Shown: positions 58,109 through 64,000 of the stretch, in pieces | Layout of the letters: each line of letters opens with the position of its first letter | Position numbering within the stretch: the stretch's first letter is position 1 | From: Rhabditoides inermis | Lineage: Eukaryota > Nematoda > Chromadorea > Rhabditida > Rhabditidae | Direction: 5' to 3' | DNA: 64,000 nt | NCBI GenBank assembly: GCA_963966185.1 | Contig: CAWZYM010000151.1 | Location: 753,501 to 817,500, forward strand | Made by a program: the position numbers and the translations under genes | Notes under the pieces: model-generated | The model's database searches: none | What the model saw: only the letters and a program-made list of their open reading frames with translations | Told to the model about the DNA's origin: nothing

Positions 58109-58133
58109 TACGGTGGAGTGGGAACGACTCAAA

Positions 58134-59790
58134 CTAATTGTCATGAATCTGGTCGCAGTGAATACCGAACTCCCTGGACACCTTCTCCTTGTGATGGTCT
58201 GCGAGTCTTGCACGTGCGTTTTTGTCCAGTGAACGAACCAATTCGAATATGAACATTTAAATTATCGAACAATTGAAGCAATGAAAGCAACGCACTTGGT
58301 AAATTGCTTGATGTACAGGTACCTCTCAATGTGCAGGACCACGAGATCCTCGTCAATGGCCGGCGACAAAAGATCTTGAATGAGCCTTCCTTTGCAGCCG
58401 AGACACTTCGCTTGCCGCAGCAGCTTGCCCGACAACGATCCTGTCAATTGCACATGTCATGCTAGTTTGCAAAACAAAACATAACAATTTCTCACTTCGG
58501 AATGTAATGGTGAAATGGTTGTGGTCATGAAACTCGGCTTCCATGGCAGATTCGTTCGGGTACGGTTGCTTGATCAGATCTAGCTGCGACACCACTTGAT
58601 CAGCACAGCTGAAACGATTGATTAAATGTATTATCAAACCACTTGCGAAACAAAGCAATTCAGATCAGATACAGTACTTACCTCTTAGCTGCACCACCTC
58701 CACTTGCGTTCGCCTTCACTGGCCGAACGAGAGAGAGAGACTTAGGTGAATCGCAGCGCCTGACACTACAATGTTTCCATAAATCCCATATTTACCACTA
58801 ATACTAGTTTGATCCATTAGCGTACCTCTTGGGCGCCTGCCGTGCCTTTGCTTCGTCTTCTACGGTGTCGAGTTGAATGGGGTTCTTGGAGCTGCCCATG
58901 GAACCGTCACTACACATTTGTTTTTATATTAAATGACTATTAGGCAAAATTACACTCACTGGAAAGCCTTTAAGCGACGACTGAAACTGATGTTTGAATC
59001 GTCTCCACCCCGCCTGCCCTTGCCGCCTCCACTGCGAACATAGACATGGGGAGTGTTCGCTGCGTATTACCGAGACGTGATCGTTGCATTAGCAGCCATC
59101 CACAACTGCTCCCTTTCCTCGTCGCTGAGGCTACCGCCGACAGCCACAGCGAGACTACAAACGTGGAATGAGCCTCTAATCACAATATTCAGTACGCACG
59201 TGTGAATACAAAATCTCTCGCACATCTTCGCATGGCAGTGCAGTAGCTCGAGATCGACGTCCCACGTAACGTACTCTCTGCAGATATGAAAAGACATTTA
59301 AAGGATTTATGATAGGAAGTACTCACCTCTGAATGGAGGGTCTCGAGTCGTCACCAGATACAGTTTCGTTGCCTGTGTCTCTCCTTGCATGCTGCTCCTG
59401 TCCACGTGGAGAGCCATCACTCTCTGCTCATATGCCTCTCTCGCGCCACCGAAACGACCTGACGAAGTAGTAGTATAGTTCACAGACGTACGCCTGTTTG
59501 CAAACTATGAACCATGCGTCCTGTCTTTTAAACAGAAAGCGTATGCAACAGAAATGTAAACTGCTTACCGTAATACACGTGATCCGGAGTAGAGAACGGC
59601 AGCTGTACGTCGTTATCAACAGTGTGCTGTAGGTGGAAGTTCTGGAGAATCTTGCGCTTCTCGTTATAACCGTATCCGTCCCACGTGGCCGGCGAGATCT
59701 GGAATTTCTGTGCAAAAACTAATGAAAAAAAAACATACCTTATCCGAAAAATGAGAGAAAGCTCGCAGCAGCTTACGATCAGCTTACGAT
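58134..59790 (-). pseudogene. Gene X, 5'-truncated, unit C copy, multiple lesions
   Basis: The exons recognised in A and B recur, but the last exon (from 58134) has lost about 75 bp including its acceptor side, the preceding exon lacks about 35 bp after CACTTGGTA, and the exon at 59327-59458 is 2 bp longer than its neighbours require. The most damaged of the three copies. Confidence 0.65.
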
Positions 59791-59804
59791 CTTGATTACG
59801 ATCA

Positions 59805-60206
59805 GAAATCGAGGATCGACTTGGACTTTGTCTTCAAGAACATAAGCGAGAGTCTGCCGGACAAAAGCGATGTGGTGTTCTACACCACCGACATGGTCAA
59901 CACGGATATGAAGGGTGAGTGTGAAGCATGTCTTCAAACTTCCAAGCCTTGAAGCCTGAGTCTTGAAGCTTTGGACATGATATGAGGTACCCTTCCAGTC
60001 TCGCAGACATGTGGAATTTTGATAGCAACATACACAACTTGAACCATAATGAACTAGTTATGTTGTGTATTGCAGTGATGAGGTGCGTGGGCGACCGTTC
60101 CGACTATGAGAAGCAGCTGGCGCTGGTGCAGGCACTCTCCGATGGGGCAACATTCGCCTTCAACACACCTATGCAACTCGTATCGGAGCAGCTACCGCAA
60201 CCCTGA
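59805..60206 (+). pseudogene. 3' fragment of secreted gene S, unit D
   Basis: End of exon 3 (to 59914) and exon 4 (60076-60206), ending LPQP-stop; no 5' part. Confidence 0.85.
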
Positions 60207-60713
60207 ACCGCATGTCTCGTTCGAAATCGAAACCTCGAACTTATTTCAAGATTTCCGGCATGTCCAGTGAATCCCACGGTTCACCAGCCCCGTAGCTGGT
60301 GGGGTTAAACTATGTTTTTTTTCTAAACTACTTTGTCCGTTTATCCGTTTTTAATGAGATACTTTTCTAATTTCTATTCCCTATATTTTACACCTGTTTC
60401 ATAAATCTCATAAAGCAATAAAATGCAGTCGATATTCAATTTTACTTCGTGCAAAACCTCTGAAAAATCCTATGTAAACATCATTTATCAAAAACAACAC
60501 AACAAATGAACATAACAACGTATGTACAAAACAGCACAATCTAATCTACTGTACTTTATCCTACTTACTCTAAAAGACAGTCCTGCCTAGAGAAGACTGG
60601 CAATGGAACAAGGGTCCAAGGGGACAGTCCCTTGCCTTGTCTCAACACTGGCAATAGGACAAGGGGACAGAGGACAAGGGCACTGACTGTCCCAGAAACC
60701 CCCTTCCCTCTGC

Positions 60714-61144
60714 TCACATGTACTTGAGCAGCTCCTCCTTGTCGAGACAGTGGTCTCTCAGCTGGTGGTTGCGGAACAGGGCGATCAGAGAGCGCGCCGC
60801 AGCGTCCACATCCCATCTGACACACATAATAAGTCAGAGTCGAAAGTTTAAAAGAATCTGACCACACCGTCGGTATTACTAGCGCGCAGTGAATGATTCT
60901 ACGGTAACGGTATAGTAGTACTTCGCATAGTGGATCAACCGTGGCTTGTCGATTTGCCGTCTTTCGCAAGAGACACTGAGAGTCGACAATCAACTATCAA
61001 CCAAGTACCAGCAGTCGGCGTTGCACGCACCTCTCCTGGTAGCCCTCCTTGCCGACCATGAGACGCACGCGAAGGTCGTTCGCCCGTGCCACCTGGAGAA
61101 GAACCTGCAAGGGTAGAGGGTGAGAGAGAGAGAGAGAGAGAAAA

Positions 61145-61216
<72 letters not shown>

Positions 61217-62074
61217 TTCCACCTTGTCAATATCATCACTCGGCTCCTTCAGTCCCAGAAGCTGTACATACGACGTGTCGCCGGTCCTGTAAACATTTCG
61301 GATCATTCCAGGCTTCAGATCTTCGATAGACGACACCGTATCTTCTCCATTCACACCGCCTGAAAATAGCCCAAATTCTCCAGGAGCGCAATTTGCTTTT
61401 GCATGAAAAAACAATGAGTTGTGGGGCGTTTTGAAGTGGAAAGTTGCCGGTAACTCAGCTCACCTGTTCATCCAGAACAGGAGGTAGTCGGCGACGTGTC
61501 GCAGGCTGGTGGCTGACTCGAGCACCAGGTTGCACAGCGCCAGCCGCATCGCCCCACTGCCGCCAGTCTGACGGGGAGCCAGCACCTGACAACAAACAGA
61601 TGCATGAATGAATGATATCACGCAGCGTGGTTTCCACTTCTAGGCCTAGCATCATTCCACTTGCAGCCTTCCATTTATCCATCACTCATAAGACTACTTA
61701 TTTCACACAACCACTAGTCAGCCATTTCGCCAAGAGTAAATCGATAATCAATCAATAATCAATCGATACCAGCTCACTCACCCCGGGAGTGTCGAGCACG
61801 TAGATGGGCGGGCGGTCGAGCACGCGCACCCGGTTCTGCACACGCACTGTCACGCCGGGGCGAGCGCCTGAAAACCACCTCTCTCTCTCTCCTTCTCTCT
61901 CTCCCTCTCCCTGCCTCCTCTCTCTCTCTCCTTCTTCTTCTCCCCCCTCTCTCTCTCTCTCTCTCCCTCTCTCTCCCTCTCCCTGCCTTCTCTCTCTCAT
62001 TCTTCTTCTCCCTCTCTCTCTCTCCTTCTCTCTCTCCCTCTCCCTGCCTCCTCTCTCTCTCTCCTTCTTCTTCT

Positions 62075-62121
<47 letters not shown>

Positions 62122-63943
62122 CCTCCCTCTCCCTGCCTCCTCTCTCTCTCCTTCTTCTTCCCCCCCTCTCTCTCCTTCTTCTTCTCCCTCTCTCTCTCTC
62201 CCTCTCTCTCTCTCTCCTTCTCTCTCTCTCTCTTTCCCCTCTCCCCCTCGGACACGTGACATCCACACGACCGGCCTCCTCATTTCCCTGATACGCAAAA
62301 TGCGAGATTAGCCTAACACAGCCGCGCGCATATATACTCGAATTAGCCGCTCGTCGGTAGGAAAGGCGCGAGGCGTGTCATTGCCGCACCCGCTTCCGTC
62401 TGCCCTCTTCTGCCTGGAATGGCGTCCGCTCGCGTCTCCGCGGCGCTGTCCGCCCTCTGTCGCTTCCTCTTCCTCGCGGCTCTCCTCTCCCTAGTCGGAT
62501 GCGCCGCCGCCGAGTCTGCGGTGCAATCGATTCCCCAGCCATCCTCATACAATACCATTCCAGACGCCCGTGTACATGAACATGTATGTCACATATGTGT
62601 CTCAACTCTGTGCCAACAACCTCGGACCGTATGCCCCTTTCATCCACGGCGTCCAGGTCTCTTTCTCTTTCTTGTATCGTTCATAGCACGATATCCTTAT
62701 CGTCATCGTATCTCGCTCTCGTTCGACGACGAGCCGTGTTCAGTTCGCCAACGTGGGCAACGATGGACAGGTCAATTACGTGACGACCGCCGCTTCCACC
62801 GTCTGCATTGATGCTACCAACAAAAACCCGGAAGATGTCAAAATCAGTGTGGCCGTCTACAATTCGCGCACCGGAAAGTACTACCAAGAGAGTGAAGTGG
62901 GCGTTCATTCAAAGTACATTAGCACATGACGCTGTTTAGAGCAAGGATCTCGACTTCAACGAAGTCGTGCTGGCCACGTCGGCGTTTGGCACGTACGGCC
63001 TGGCTCAGCCGACGCACGACTTCAATCCGGAGATCTACCGCCAGGGCCGGTGCGCGCTGCTCGACTCGTCCAAAACGCCACTCCTCCAGCACACCAACTT
63101 CCTGGCCAGCACCGATCAACGACTGTTCGCGGACCGAAGCCCGGTCAGCGTGCAACAAGTGACCATCAAGAACAGCAACAAGAAGTCTGTGGGAACGATC
63201 ACAATGACTGGCAAATGGGCTGGATATGAATACAACACGGACAAGTGCTATAATGTAGTGGAGGGCCTGTCGATGACGGCTGGCGGTTTGTATCGTGTCC
63301 GCCACAAGGCTAGCAAGGGATTCGCCCTGCCCGTATACTCATTCTTCGATGTCACCGACCCGTTTTGGGAAATGCCTCCTTCCAGTGATATACCCCAGTA
63401 GTCAACTGTGCTTTCTCTTCTCTCCCCATCCCAAAGTGTTTCTAACAAAACAACCTAACTCGTGATATGATTTCCCTCATACATTGCCGCTCAGTGGTTT
63501 TTAACGTGTTGAATAAAGCGATTTTGAATTGCACACGTGTTTCTGTGATTGGTCGTGACATGGGAGACGTTACGTTATGATTCGTCGCTCGTCGGACGTG
63601 TAAGAGTTTCGATTGTAGTGACAAAAACGCATCTTCTTCGATTCATTCCATAAAACTTTTGTCATCATGAAAGTTGGGGTGCATCGTTTGTTTTATTGTT
63701 CTCGCTTTCTGAGTTTTCGTTTTAAACGACACGTTCCATTCGTTCAGAAAAAGTGACGATGGCAGAATCCGTATGGGTGGGAAAGTAGGACAGTGGTCTT
63801 TTCTCGCTTTCTCTCTTCCCTGCCTCACTCCCCCACCCCCACCCACCCTCCTGTACGGCCGAGTGTTTGATGCCGAGGTTGGAGAAGCGGAGAGAGTTGA
63901 TCAGCGACGACTTGCCCACGTTCGGAATACCCACCACCATCAC
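60714..63943 (-). CDS. mtg-1: MTG1 GTPase, unit D, 3' exons only within the window
   Basis: Exons 63847-63943, 61782-61867, 61464-61585, 61223-61286, 61031-61104, 60714-60816; lengths equal those of the other units and frames are open. P-loop GIPNVGKSS and DTPG are present. One change stands out: Phe for Ser in LRSSNLG. The exon whose acceptor is lost in A and B, and the N-terminal exons, lie beyond base 64000, so whether this copy is the functional one cannot be decided here. Confidence 0.82.
61147..61211. repeat. Uninterrupted (TA)n tract, unit D
   Basis: Pure TA run in the mtg-1 intron between the exons at 61031 and 61223; the site of insertions in units B and C. Confidence 0.95.
61879..62238. 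repeat. CT-rich minisatellite, unit D
   Basis: About 360 bp of the same CT/CTTCTTCTTCTCC words as in the other units. Confidence 0.85.
62419..63401 (+). CDS. Secreted protein gene N, 269 aa, unit D, intact
   Basis: Exons 62419-62520, 62564-62656, 62744-62896, 62940-63401; 810 nt, all phase 0. Shares ARVSAAL and DLDFNEV with unit C; Phe replaces Ser in the signal peptide (CRFLFLAAL). Third intact copy of the array. Upstream sequence lacks the short GTGTGTGG present before the other copies (TCGTCGGTAGG against TCGTGGTGTGTGGCGGTAG), but the TATATA element is kept. Confidence 0.82.
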
Positions 63944-64000
63944 CTGCAATTTGAATTGAAATGACTTTTTTTTAAAATTTAAATTGAATTGATCCCCTGC

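Larger units (their letters stand above)
38151..59804 (+). repeat. Tandem array unit C
   Basis: Third unit. It lacks about 5.7 kb present in A and B (equivalent to 14.72-20.44 kb of A: receptor 2, mtg-1 exons 1-3, gene Y) and has gained the 10.8-kb LTR retrotransposon, a Tc1-type MITE, a SINE and an insertion in the (TA)n tract. Confidence 0.92.
59805..64000 (+). repeat. Tandem array unit D (continues beyond window)
   Basis: Fourth unit, first 4.2 kb only. Closest to unit C in gene N and in mtg-1 flanks, but without the (AAGTTC)n insertion and with an uninterrupted (TA)n run. Confidence 0.92.

Overview
The window looks like a nematode chromosome segment. The evidence is a cuticle-collagen gene with a typical Col_cuticle_N domain, Srg-type seven-transmembrane chemoreceptors, many introns of about 41-55 nt ending in TTTCAG-like acceptors, and nematode-style secreted proteins. 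I cannot name the species.

Layout. Positions 1-5.2 kb are single-copy: the 5' part of a collagen gene (minus strand), then two small secreted-protein genes (plus strand). From 4.72 kb to the right edge the sequence is a head-to-tail tandem array of four copies of one segment (units A 4.72-22.67 kb, B 22.67-38.15, C 38.15-59.80, D 59.80-end). The three internal joins are the same join. It links a 5'-truncated minus-strand gene ('gene X') to the truncated third exon of the secreted gene that lies intact at 4.19-5.16 kb, with ATTACGATCA shared at the breakpoint.

The backbone of each unit is the minus-strand gene of the mitochondrial ribosome-assembly GTPase MTG1: 11 exons, circularly permuted G4-G1-G3 order, and an N-terminal presequence. 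Its introns hold other genes on the opposite strand: a secreted-protein gene ('gene N', 269 aa) and a pair of Srg-like chemoreceptor genes. Upstream of it lie a possible 99-codon gene ('gene Y') and gene X.

The copies have decayed differently. The mtg-1 copies in A and B have lost a splice acceptor, C has lost the 5' exons, and D runs off the window, so no clearly intact mtg-1 copy is visible. Gene N is intact in B, C and D and frameshifted in A. The first chemoreceptor is intact in B and C and broken by a 17-bp deletion in A. Gene X is broken in all copies. Most diagnostic differences pair A with B and C with D, but one insertion is shared by A and C only.

Mobile DNA is abundant and often dated by an empty site in another unit: a 2.5-kb Mutator-like element and a 541-bp MITE in A, a Tc1-type MITE and a tRNA-derived SINE in C, unrelated insertions into one (TA)n tract in B and C, a TTAA-flanked element inside a larger hairpin element in A and B, and a 10.8-kb apparently young Ty3/gypsy LTR retrotransposon in C with near-identical LTRs and open gag and pol frames.
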